From assembly GCA_016508695.1 (NCBI GenBank), contig VNKQ01000018.1:992001-1056000 (forward strand): DNA of 64,000 bases, in the 5' to 3' direction. This DNA comes from Hyphodiscus hymeniophilus. Its lineage: Eukaryota > Ascomycota > Leotiomycetes > Helotiales > Hyphodiscaceae. The notes under the pieces are model-generated. The model saw nothing but the letters and a program-made list of their open reading frames with translations. It was not told the DNA's origin and ran no database searches. Shown piece after piece: positions 35,742 to 46,861 of the stretch (within the stretch, counting starts at the first letter, position 1; the number at the start of each line of letters is the position of its first letter). Position numbers and translations under genes: made by a program.

Positions 35742-36318
35742 TAACAAAGAAATTCATTCCAAATGACTCCCCTCATCCCCTCGGTTCGTTGAAGGAACAT
35801 TTATTAGACTCTCATACTGAAAATAGGAATGCTCCGAACAGCGTGACTAGGCCAGTAGAAAATGATACAAATGAGCCAATCTTGCTTATCAATTTCGTCA
35901 GGGCTCTCTCGAAGCTTCTAGCTGCACTTGGGCATGACGTCGAGGTGTCAAGATTTGGGATCACAGCCATCACATGGGGAGGAAGTGGTGGTCAGCGCTA
36001 CAAGCCCGCGACAAGAAAAGGAAGGGAAGAGCGGCAAGACGCTATTAGGGAGAGGGGTGAGCAATATGCAGACCTACCACACATTGACAAGTGGAGATGC
36101 GTACGTTTTAAACACCTTGCTTATGAGCCTTTTTTAGCTAACAGTGATAGTGCAAATGCCACTATTTGAACTGTAAAGAGTTCGCATTTTGCAAAAGCCC
36201 GATTGTGAATGATCCCAACGCTCTCTGTGACCATTGTGGCGCTGGCTTGCAAAAATTGCTATTGGGGATAATCATCTTGAATCTCTGCCGGTCAGAGGTA
36301 AAGTCATTGGTCAGTTAG
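35742..36318 (+). CDS. Small zinc-ribbon protein, 5' end unresolved
   Basis: Two exons are supported: up to 36100 and 36151-36318. The frame is open from an acceptor-like TTACAG at 35741 but has no ATG, so an upstream exon is needed; a frame from ATG 35601 could supply it only through a 32-nt intron, too short to trust. The protein has a helical block (LINFVRALSKLLAALGHDVE), a basic Arg/Lys-rich stretch and then KWRC|CKCH...CDHC, a W-x-C-x2-C...C-x2-C zinc-ribbon. The intron sits right after WRC, as in the C-terminal module of the neighbouring caspase-like gene. Family unknown. Confidence 0.45.
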
Positions 36319-36816
36319 GATGAGTCTGGAGTTTGTTTTATTGATACGCTGTAGCCCCGTTAGTCGTTCTTCAAATCTCAATGTTTTAGCATTAATGATT
36401 GATGCAATTGCCAACATATTGACTTGCCCAAGGGTTTCGAACCTGGACCTGGATATCTCGCTCGGCCAAGCGAGTAGGCCCGAATAGGTAGGTAGGTTGT
36501 ACAGATGCTGATAACCGAAATACTACGTCCAATGTTTGCAGTAGACCTGGGCATATATTGACGTCGAACTGTAGTTGTCGACATAAGTACGTTATCGGTA
36601 TCTTACTCCTCAACTGGTCTCAACTTGAAACTTTGATAAATCTTGTATGACTTCCCAGGCCGATATTATAACGCAAGTATGCCGTCGGAAACTGCCATAG
36701 AAAATGGAATTGTTCCGCTAGGTCACTAGCCTATACGTTTGTTCATGTTTCTTTTTATGTATTAGACTAAGAGCTACTACTTTTATACATATCCTCACGG
36801 ACGCTTGCTCCCTATA
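36319..36816. other. Left flank of the retrotransposon
   Basis: Base composition is normal (CpA and TpG common) right up to the element, so RIP has not spread into the flank. No gene recognised. Confidence 0.5.
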
Positions 36817-36821
36817 GAAGG
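36817..36821. repeat. Target-site duplication, left copy
   Basis: GAAGG immediately before the 5' LTR, identical to the five bases after the 3' LTR. Confidence 0.9.
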
Positions 36822-36964
36822 TGTTAGGGAATGCTCCCTTACCATACTATACTGTACCTCGCTTAGCCCACTAGCGTTCCCACACAGGGAATATATGTAG
36901 CTTCCCTATACTTAGCTTCTTAATTATACTTAATTACTATACCAAATAAGAACGTTATCTTACA
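36822..36964 (+). repeat. 5' LTR (143 bp)
   Basis: Begins TGTTAGGG and ends TTACA (TG...CA). Same length as the right-hand copy. It differs from it at seven positions, all transitions of the CpA/TpG to TpA kind; five of the seven mutated states are in this copy. Confidence 0.95.
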
Positions 36965-39000
36965 AATAGTAGTAATACTATTAGAGCTTTTGTTTCTACT
37001 AGCCTAAGCACTAGGAAGCAAAGAACTAGATCTCAAACCGATTACTAAAAGACCTCCTTATAAACTATTCTACTAGAATCGATAATCTTATTTTATAGGC
37101 CGTATAATTATATAAACTCTACTTTTACTCTTAGACCTTTCGTACGAAATTATTAGAAGAATAGCTAGAAAAAATCCGAGCTATTTATAATCGAATCCCT
37201 TTTATAAAATTTGATATTATTATTATACCTCCTAACTAAATTAACAAATATAGTAACGCCCTATAAGCTACTAAAGACCTTATCTCGATACTATTTAAAA
37301 CCTTAATATTACTCGACGTATACTTAGCTCTTTTATCTCCTTTCCTTTTAATATAAGACAAGAAATCTAATATACCTTTTAATATAAGTAATAGCGGAAG
37401 TAGAATCTTTAATACTAGACTTACTAGACTTACTCCCCTAATAGCTCTTTCGATAATATTATTAAATACTTAGTTTTAAAGCCTCTTAGTAACTTTAACT
37501 AATACTAATAATAATAATAATAATAATATTCCGCTCTCTTTACCTTATAATAAATCCTTTAAACCGCACGAATTGGGTATCTTCGAACCGAATAATAAAG
37601 CTTATAGTAACGAAATCCTCGATAATAAGACGGTTTACTATAATGTGTTTAGCTTTACACGCCGTATATATACTAAGGTTTAGCCTTTAAGAGCCTAAAC
37701 GAGCGAAAAGATTATAGTAAAACTCAATTAGTATTTGCGTAATAAAGCTAAAGCTTAGTATATATTAGAGATTTCGGATATAACGCGAGTAGAGCTAAGA
37801 ATAAGAGTTAAGCTATAATATATTAAGCTAGAAGCCCGTTTCTAGGAATCTCTAGAGAATACTTTAACTCGTTTAGAGAATTTAAAGTACTCTATTTATA
37901 ATACTCGAAATTAAAAGGACCCTAAAGAATATATTTAAGCTATTATTATTAATTCTCTTAGCGCTAGTATCGCAATATTAAAAGTAGTATAAATTCTTAT
38001 AACCTATTAGCATTTAATACTAGAATTAAGGATAATAATCCTAATCCTTATATCGACGACTATACTAACTAACTTTATTAAATACCTTACAATAGTTAAA
38101 TTAACTTGGTTCGATATTTATAATAAGAATTAACGTTTTTAGAATTTATATTAATCTTTATTTTAGTCGTCTTCTTTCGTATACCAAAATCAAAATTAAA
38201 ATCCTCGTTTATAAGGAAATTAGAATAACAAACTAACTTATACTCTAAAGTCTAAAGACAAGGCAATAGAATAGAAGTTTACAAGGTAGTATTAACTAGA
38301 TTAAAAACAATAGCCTTAATACCCTTAATACTAGAATTGGAATTACAATTATTATAATAAGAGAAGGAATTTCTAAAATACTTTATAAAAGGCAAAAGCG
38401 TTTTAAATAAAGGAAGAAGAGAATTAAAAATATGCAAACGCAATAAATAGAAACTTAAGAGATTAAGAAGAGAATAGTTACGACGATTAATAGTATAAAG
38501 GAATAAAATAATATAAATAAGACAAGGTAAACGCGAATTAGGTAGCTTTGGATATTAAGCGAAATATTAACTCAAATACTTAAAATTAGGGCCCGAATAT
38601 CTAAGATTTAGAAATTTATATAAGAAATCGAAAACCTAAGGGGTTTACTTTAAATTCTAATTTTTAATACTTAAAGGCAAAATCTGGATATTAATTTAAT
38701 ATTTTTAAACTAAAATACTTATATAGAATTTATTACTTAGAATTCCCCTTAGGCAACTTATTATATAGACACCTTTATACTTATAAGAGTCTGCCTTATA
38801 TTTAACCTCGATTTATAATAGCTAAGGATATCTAATAATATTTAACCCTAAGCCTAACTCTTATTTAAGAACTATTACTAGTATATCTCTATACTAAACT
38901 AAGCCTCTAAGTCGTTTTATTTATAGCGTTAGTATTAACTAACCCTCTAGGATATACTTTCCGAGGCAAAAGATACGTATAGCTAAAGGTTGCTATCGAG
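36965..39000 (+). pseudogene. gag-like region, degraded
   Basis: The stretch between the 5' LTR and the first pol remnants is in the gag position. Stop codons are too dense to recognise a capsid or zinc knuckle with confidence; this call rests on position. Confidence 0.4.
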
Positions 39001-39049
39001 TCCCCTTATAATAACTAAGATATAGCTTATCTAGATACTAACTATAATA

Positions 39050-42000
39050 TATTACTTGTAAATTCTAAATTCCTTATAAAATATATACTAACGACAAAGG
39101 TACTTACGATACTTATACTAATAACCGTTTAGAGTATAAGTGCGACCTTATATAACGCTACTAAGTTCGCTAAGCTTAAGATATTTATCTTTAGCGAAAA
39201 TAGCCTTATTACTCGTATTGTTAGAGAAGTATATATTATCGACGACTTAAGGGCGAATATATTACTTAGAATTAATATAGCTATTTTAAAAGGGTGGCTA
39301 ATTAACCTCGATATATATAAACTTACTATACCGTATAACGCGAATATAATAGTGCCTATTATAATCGAAGCCCTCTAACCCAAGTAGAGATTTATCTTAG
39401 TATATTTAAAGTCTAAAATTGAAATCCCGCTATAATTAAGGCGAATAATTTTAATTTCAAGTAAAAATAGCGCTTTTTAATTAACGAAAGGACGAGATTT
39501 TTTGTATAAGCCGATAGTATCTTTAAATTTTATAATATTTTCACAACTCTTTAATAGCGAATACGGTTTAGTCCTCGTATAAAATAAGTACGCATTCTTT
39601 ATCTTTATTAGTAAAAATATACTATTGGGATATATTAAAGACAATAACTACAATTAAATGCTAGAAGTAAACAAATAGGACGTTTATTACCTAGTAGTAG
39701 TAATAGTAAAGGAAGCTAAAAAATCACTAATACCTAAGGGTATTCTAGTATTTGTCTCTAAAACTAACGATATTATAAAAAGAATATTATAAAATAATAT
39801 TATAATTTGCGGATTTTAGCACGAGCAAGTTGAATTAATAAAGCTTATAAAACATTTCTCTAACGTTTAGTAAGATAAAAAGAGCTTCGCTATTCCCCTA
39901 AATAGCAAATAGCTCCGTATTCTCTTAATTAACAACTAAAAAGCAAAATACAAACCTATATAGGCTTGTATTTACTAATTTAATAGAGCTAATTAAAAGG
40001 CGATCGATAAGGTATTTGACAACTTATATAAGTAGGGCAGATTGCGTTAGATAATAAAGCCTATGTTATTTAGCTTTTTTTATTTTGTTATCTGGAAAAC
40101 TATAAAATAAGAAAGGAAGGCTAGGGTTATTATTAATATTAGAGCGTTAAATTAAATAGCTCTTTATAATACGTACCCAATTCTACTCTAGGCTAATATT
40201 ATTAACACAATCGCAAATTGCCGCTATATTTTAGTCCTCGATTGCGTGTTATTTTTCTTCTAATAGCTAACTTCCCCTAAAGATTAGTACCGTCTTATAG
40301 TAATCTCTTATCGCGGTTAAGAAACCTTTTTTTGCCTTGCGATAGGATTTCGTAATAGTGTCTAGTATATATAGTATATAATAGACCAACTATTACGCCC
40401 TTTATGCGATTTCGTATAGGCTTATATCGATAATCTTATAATCTTTTTAAAAACATTTAAAGACTATACTAATTATTTATCTTAAGTTTTGTATATTATT
40501 AGACGATAGAACATTTAGCTATTAGCCAAAAAATTATTCTTATTATACTCTTTAGTCTAATTATTAGGGCAGAAAGTTAATGCCTTAGGATTGTCTATAG
40601 ACGAAGAAAAACTAAAAGCGATTTTATTATTAAAATTTCCCCTAAATCTTAAATAGCTTAATTATTATCTTGGCTTTACTAGCTTCCTCCGCTATTATAT
40701 TCGAGATTACGCGATTATTACGACGCCTCTCGAAGACAGAAAGGCTAAGCTTTATCGCTACTTCCGGTCTAAAAATATTATAGTAAAACTAAAGCGATAG
40801 CGTATAGTAGCCAAAACACTACTCGATAATCCTTTAAGAGACGAGAAAATTACTTTTAAAAAAACTTAGGCGCGATTTGCGTCGCCAAGTACGCTCTATT
40901 ATTATAATAACGAGAAAACACTTTACGTTAATATAAATATATTAGGTCTAGGAATTAAAGTAATAGTATATTACTCCGATATTAACTTACTTACTTAAAA
41001 ATTAATACGACCGATTATTTTTCTATTATAATACTTAAAAATCGCAAAGCGTAATTACTAGCCTATAAAGCTCGAAATAGCTAGTCTAGTATAGGTTATA
41101 ATTAAGCTAAGATATCTTATTAAAGCCACAAAAGTAAATATAGTGATTTTTACTAATTATAGTATAGTAATATAAATTACAACTCAAACCTCGATAATAA
41201 CGACAAGCCTTATTAGAATAAATACTCGATATCTATAGAGTTTAGAATTCCTATCTCGATTTAGAATCTAGGTTCGATATAAGCCTAGTAAACTAAATAT
41301 CGTCGCAGATTTATTATTAAGACTTAATTCTTATAATAGCTTAAACTTAAAGAACTAAAACTTAGGAAATAAAGTAGTAGTTTTAAATATATTATTTATA
41401 ATAACGGGAATAAATAAAATCTGCGTATATCTAGTTACAATAGTTTAGATTACGCTAGAATTAATTAAGGAAATTAAGGAAGCGTATAAAGTAAACAAAA
41501 GATACTCGAGGATTTTCGAAATCCTATTAGATAATAATAAATTAAACGAAAACGCGGTAAAGCTATTATTTAAAATCGATAATAACTTAATAATAGCAAA
41601 ACTAGATAAACTATACTAAACTTAAAGACTAGTAATTCTAAAGACAATACTAGGCAAAATCTTAAATATCGCGCACGATACTTAAGGCTATTACGGTTTT
41701 ATTTAATTATTCTAAGCCGTTTTTAAAAAATTTTATATTTTCGATATTTTAAAGGCAATTCGGGTATATCTCTAGTATTACCGTCTTTACCGGATTATAC
41801 AAATACTTAGGCATAAACCCTATAGTTCTTTATAGCCGATTATTACCCCTCCTTAAATTTTTTATATTATTATTATTAATTTTATCCTCGCAATGCCCTT
41901 AACTATCTAAGGCTTTAATTATATTATAACTATTATCGAGAAACTATTTAAGGCAATTACTCTTATACCTAGTAAGAAGGATTAGAGTAAAGTATAATAA

Positions 42001-42790
42001 GGATAGGCCTTAATCGACCGACTACTATTACTCTTTTAGAGTTTGCCTTTTACTATTATTTTAGATAAGGACCCTAAATTTATAAGTTAAATATAGTAAA
42101 CAATCTTTATATATTTTAAGACTAAGATATTATTCTTAATAGCGTAATACTTATAGACTAACAGATTAATAGAACGAATAAACTAGTACGTCGAAATTGC
42201 CTTTTATTATTTTATAGTAGGGCTTAATAATATCGCGGAATAGCCGAGTCTTATTCCCCGTATATATATAGTAGTTACTATAGCAACCGCTAGAAGTATA
42301 GGAATATTACTATTAGAACTCCTATTCGGATAGTATAGTCGCAACTTATTAGATATTATTATAGACTTACTTATCGATATAAGCGGCGCTAAGATCGAAG
42401 TATTCGAATAAGGGCAAGTAGTATTTCTAGCTATTACGTCTAAAGTAAAGAGACAAGATATAGCAATTAGCAATACAAATAGATTATTACTTCTCTTAGC
42501 TATAAATATATTAAAGCTATTTATATTAATAATAAAGAAGTATTACAATAACAAGTATTAGAAGATATTCTTTAAGCCAAACGATTTCGTACTCTTTCGA
42601 CTATATAAAGGATATAATATTCTTAGCTTATAAGATCGCAATAAAAAACTTAAGTAGTAATTCGCTAGCCTATTTAAGGTTCTAGAGAAAATTGGCAAGC
42701 TAGTATATCGTATTAAACTTCTTTTATCGATAAAGATACACCCTATTATTAGTATTACGCACTTTGAAAAATCGCCTAATCTAGTAAAAG
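39050..42790 (+). pseudogene. pol remnants: protease, RT, RNase H, integrase
   Basis: Short conserved pieces can be read between stops. Reverse transcriptase spans about 40000-40560: a block like IDIRALNQ near 40140, and AYIDN near 40420-40434, where the YxDD catalytic pair reads DN after a G-to-A change. An RNase H-end motif (YKPSKLNIVADLLLRL) is near 41280-41325. Integrase spans about 41640-42400: an HHCC-like start, then LDKDPKF near 42060 and NRLIERIN near 42165, matching the second D and the E of the DDE site. A GPY/F-like module (FKPNDFVLFRLYKGYN) is at about 42570. All frames are interrupted. Confidence 0.85.
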
Positions 42791-43151
42791 ACCTATTTAA
42801 AAGGATTCTTTATAATAGCGCATTAAATACTATTATCCCACGATAGGTAAGAGATAATAGAAATAAATTAACCCCTAAAATTAAGAAGATTCTATACAAA
42901 CGAGTTATTAAGAAAAGAGCTAGAAAATTAGTTAAGTTCCTTATACGATTTGTTAGTCTTATAATAAAATATAACAAGTAGTTAATATTTAGAGACGTAC
43001 TATTGCGGATAAGAAGGGACTTTAAGAGAAGAGAATTTGTATAAGTAATAATAACGATTAGTTATTAATAATAATAACGTTCTAACGGTTATCTACTCTT
43101 TATTACTAGCAATTTTGCTTTGGGACAAAGTATATTTTCGTCGGCGGGACT

Positions 43152-43294
43152 TGTTAGGGAATGCTCCCTTACTATACTATACTATACCTCGCTTAGCCCA
43201 CTAGCGTTCCCACACAGGGAATATATGTAGCTTCCCTGTACTTAGCTTCTTAATCATACTTAATTACCATACCAAATAAGAACGTTGTCTCACA
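43152..43294 (+). repeat. 3' LTR (143 bp)
   Basis: Begins TGTTAGGG and ends CTCACA. It is preceded by a short G-rich run (GGCGGGACT, 43143-43151) in the polypurine-tract position. Two of the seven LTR differences show the mutated state here. Confidence 0.95.
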
Positions 43295-43299
43295 GAAGG
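43295..43299. repeat. Target-site duplication, right copy
   Basis: GAAGG immediately after the 3' LTR, identical to 36817-36821. Confidence 0.9.
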
Positions 43300-43620
43300 C
43301 GCCTGTCTCACGTGATGCTGCAGCGAGCATCAATTACGTCGACGGTCAGTAAGACACTGGAGGTCAAATGTGCGGCTAAATGAAACCTGTTTCGAAATCT
43401 ACTGTACACAGATAACTGATAAATCGTGGCCTAAAAGTCGACCGTTCAATCCCAAAAAAGAGGTCTACGAATCATAGTCGTAATCCAGGAACGACGATAT
43501 TGAACCTGTCGAGCATGCTCCTTTGCAGAGCTGCCTAATAGCCGAGCTACACATCCACCTCTTTCAAAACAAGTATAAGGTCATCTCATCTTGCCCACAA
43601 ATAGAAACACCATTTTCAAA
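43300..43620. other. Intergenic, promoter of the beta-lactamase-type gene
   Basis: Starts at the retrotransposon edge. TCACGTGA (43308-43315), a perfect palindrome, lies 13 bp from the insertion. Confidence 0.4.
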
Positions 43621-45065
43621 ATGGAAGTCTTTACTAAGCTGGAGTCACTCATTTCCTCTCAGAATACAGCCGTTGCTTCTGCAGCGGCAGTTATCGCTGA
43701 AATCGGCTCTCCTGCGGTGTCAATCGCCATTCTTGACCATGGAACCATTGCATCGAGATGTATTTCTACAGTTGGTGGAGACTCAGAAACGCTCTTCCAG
43801 CCATGCAGTATTTCGAAACCCATCACCGGTATGGCCACCATGCGATTAGTCCAGGCTGGTAAACTACAACTAGATTCCAGGATCGTCGAACTGCTCCCTG
43901 ACCATATTATCAGGATCCTAGAAACCCTTCACACAAAAGCTATAGTTCAACAGATTACTATTAGACATCTTCTGAGCCTACATCTGGAATTACTATATCA
44001 CATTTCCCCGGCTATTCGAAGGACGCTCCTGAGATAGAGACTATACTCTCGGGGAAAGCCCCGACCAACACACCACAGGTCAAAGTAGAAGGTTTGCCAG
44101 GGTATGCACTGTCATATTCAGGAGGTGGGTTGATTGTCCTACAGATCATTCTCGAGGCTGTGACGGGGCAAGATTTCCCCACGCTCATGAAAGAACTCGT
44201 CCTTGATCCGCTCGGTATGTCGAGGTCTTACTACGCGTTAGAGGAAGGGGAGGAAAGTATTTCCAAGGCGCATTTTACGGGCTACACTCCATGTGATGCC
44301 CAATGGCATGCTACACCGGAAATGGCGGCCGCAGGATTATGGGCTACTCCGACCGACCTGTTGAAAGCTGTAAGGGCCATTCAGCAATCCTTGACAGGGG
44401 ATACCGGGGAAGAGTTTCTAAAGAAGGAAATTGCCATGGAAATGCTCAAAGAGGTGCAGAATACGATGGCGCTGACTTGGATTGTGCCAAAGAACGCGTT
44501 TGTGCATTCGGGATCGAACACTCCAGGATGGGAATGCTTCCTCATGGGCTATAAAGACTTGGCAGGCAGCAGCGGGGACCAAGAACTATCGGACCACCAG
44601 AAGGATATTGAAGATTGTGGAATTGCTATCATGACAAACTCCGCGGCTGGGTTCACTATATGGGCGAAGGTCTTTCATGCGATAACCTATCTGAAGGGGT
44701 GGCCTTCACTGCCATATACTATTGGCGGAAGTCCAGTCGGCAAAATTCCATTCTGTGCGTATGGAGTGAAGATTGATGAGAGATGGATTGACTGGATGGG
44801 ATCTTGGCTCGACCAGGAGAACGAGTTCGTTCTAGAGAGCAATGGCAACGAGCCAGTTTTACGATATGGTAGCAATGTTGTTACGAGACTTGTGCCAGCT
44901 GCAATACCAAGTATTGAGTATGCAGAACGCGAGAGATCCATTGATTTGGTTCTGGAAGGCTTGGAAATGATGATAAGGCTTGGCTGGAAAGATGGAAAAG
45001 GGGGTATAGAGTTGTGGTACGATGGAGTGCCTCCGAGGATGTTACACTTGAGCAGAGTTGATTGA
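43621..45065 (+). pseudogene. Beta-lactamase-type serine hydrolase, 1-nt frameshift
   Basis: Class C beta-lactamase/esterase family. The first part, from ATG 43621, holds the catalytic S-x-x-K (CSISK) and IRHLLS. The frame then breaks near 43977-43979: the bases read AGCCTACATCTGG where AGC-CAT-ACA-TCT-GG (the family's HTSG) is expected, i.e. one base fewer. The other frame picks up exactly there and stays open to 45065, with the YSGGG and HSGSNTPGW motifs. No intron can repair this. As read, translation stops at 44035-44037, after 138 residues. Otherwise the gene looks fresh, so either the loss is recent or it is a sequence error. Confidence 0.8.
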
Positions 45066-45369
45066 GCGGAGGGCGAGGAGAAGTTAAAAGAAGAAGAACC
45101 ATATTCGAACTACCTGAATAGTCCTTCTGTATCTGTATGCTCCTGACCCTATAACTCCTCCACTCCCCGAAGTCTTTCCTGATTTTCTTATGTTCGTGAA
45201 GTAAGACACATCAATGCTAGCGCTTTGTCAATCTTGAATTATTGACGTAAATATTGGTCTTAAAGGGGCAGGGTGATGTAAAGACCCACCCCCCGCCATG
45301 ATCCCACAGAATTCTTAAATGCACTGTGTGTAACAGTTTGGATAAACACAGCTTTTTGTCCGCTCGACA
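45066..45369. other. Intergenic, convergent 3' ends
   Basis: Between the beta-lactamase-type and MFS genes. Nothing recognised. Confidence 0.4.
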
Positions 45370-46861
45370 TCAGACCTTCACGATCCATTGCCACCTATAC
45401 TCTAGACACGCCCATCTCGCCATCAAGAAGCTAGCAAGTGACAGAATAAGTATACCACCAAAGAAAGCCACGAATCCCTGACCCCGATCGTTGGTAAGAG
45501 CTGCCCTCCGATAGGTATACAGATCAGGGTTCTACATGACATGATCAGCGAAATCGTTCATTGGATACGATTTACTCACGCAAATGAGACAACAGAGTAA
45601 CTCGTGCCGTAGAACTGGCCGTACTCGTCTGCCTTGCATAACTGTCCGATGCAGACTGGAGCCATGCTGATGATACTTCCACTGCCAAAGCCAAATAGGG
45701 GTGCAAAAATGTAGAAGAGGACAATGTGAGTCCTGACAGGAAGCCAGATGGCGAAGGCTATAATCAGGGACCAGATGAGAGTTAGGATCATGGTGTTGAA
45801 CCTGCCGTATCGGTCGGACATGTAGCCGGAGAATGAACGTCCTAGCGCCGATCCACTTCCTGAAATCAGTAATGTCAAACGCAATACTTAAGAACTTGAC
45901 TCACGCATTATAAATAGCGATGATGTTGAAGGTTGTCTGATTGCTGAAACCTTGCCCAAGTCCCCATGTCGGTAACAATGCCAAGGCACCAAAAAGAACA
46001 AACTCAAAGCCTTTCTAAAGTTCAGAATGGCACACCTAGTCTCGAGGAGGAAGACGTGGGGAACCTACAAGAAATGCCAATTGTGCACCACGAGAACCTC
46101 GCATCTAGGAAACACTTGAGGTTGATAGTTCCTCCACCCTTCCTCGGTGGCAACCTTGCCCGGACGCACATGTTCCCAATGATCAACAATACGAGAACGA
46201 TTAAAGAAACAAGCCTCATTGCCCACGCCCAGCTCAGACGTTCAAAGACTGGTTTCAGGATCAGAGGGAATGCGATTCCTCCAATGCTGCTCCCCACAAA
46301 AGCAATTCCGCTCGCCACGCCTCTCTTTCGCTCAAACCAGTGCGCCACCACCGCGAGCGCGGTAGTAGTGAGGAACGCTGAGCTGGAACCACTCACCACC
46401 CCATAGACCAGCATGAAATGCCAGTATAGCTTACACTGTGCGAGAAGCACCAAGCTCACGACGTAGACCACACTCCCGGCAGCGATCAGGCCTCGCGGGC
46501 CATACCTATCGAAGAGCGGACCGACCTGAACACCCAGGAAGAGGTTCAGGAAGACGTTCACCGAAGCGATCCAGCCAACATCTCGGCTGGTGTATGCCGA
46601 GAGTTGGTGCTCTTGCCAGTAGGACTGGAAGAGACCGACGGAAGATATGAGTCCAAATGTGCCGGCAATGATTGAAAACGAGCCAGCCACAACAAGCCAC
46701 GCTTGCAGCCCTCCTTCAGGGAAACTGTAGTCGGCTCGAGAGCGAGAAGTTGTGCCCGTCTCAAGTTGGTGGAGAAGGATTCCTGGCTCTCGTTGTTGGT
46801 CAGGATGAATAGGTGTCGAAGCCGAGTGACTGCTCGAGTCGCCTTCTGCAATAGTACCCAT
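45370..46861 (-). pseudogene. MFS monocarboxylate-type transporter, C-terminal frameshift
   Basis: Twelve-helix major facilitator related to MCH/monocarboxylate permeases. Exons 46861-46069, 46010-45905, 45855-45580 and one starting at 45531 keep phase. Visible are the family blocks YSFPEGGLQAWLVVAGSF, RDVGWIASVNVFLNLFLG, GPLFDRYGPRGL and NAGSALGRSFSGYMSDRYG. In the last exon the frame begins ATLICIPIGG, then a G run at about 45504-45506 is one base short: the original frame ends early at 45423, while the next frame supplies the expected final helix (GFVAFFGGILILSLASFL) and stops at 45370. Only the last helix is affected, so some function could remain. Confidence 0.78.

Larger units (their letters stand above)
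36822..43294 (+). mobile_element. RIP-degraded Ty3/gypsy-type LTR retrotransposon
   Basis: A complete 6.47-kb element bounded by 143-bp LTRs and a 5-bp duplication. The interior (36965-43151) is extremely rich in TpA, nearly free of CpA, TpG and ATG, and carries stops in all frames; CpG is retained. That is the RIP signature of ascomycetes. Despite this, remnants on the plus strand run in the order protease, reverse transcriptase, RNase H, integrase, which defines Ty3/gypsy rather than Ty1/copia. No functional reading frame remains, so it cannot move on its own. The orientation is the same as the upstream genes. Confidence 0.93.

Noticed and set aside
36432..36468. tRNA-like A-box (TGGCCGAGCGAG) and B-box (GGTTCGAAACC) on the minus strand
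   Set aside because: The two boxes are only about 14 nt apart and no acceptor or anticodon stem can be drawn; at best a fragment.
42207..42473. 88-codon minus-strand open frame inside the retrotransposon
   Set aside because: It is antisense to the integrase remnant in RIPed sequence, and opens only because stop-forming changes fall on the other strand.
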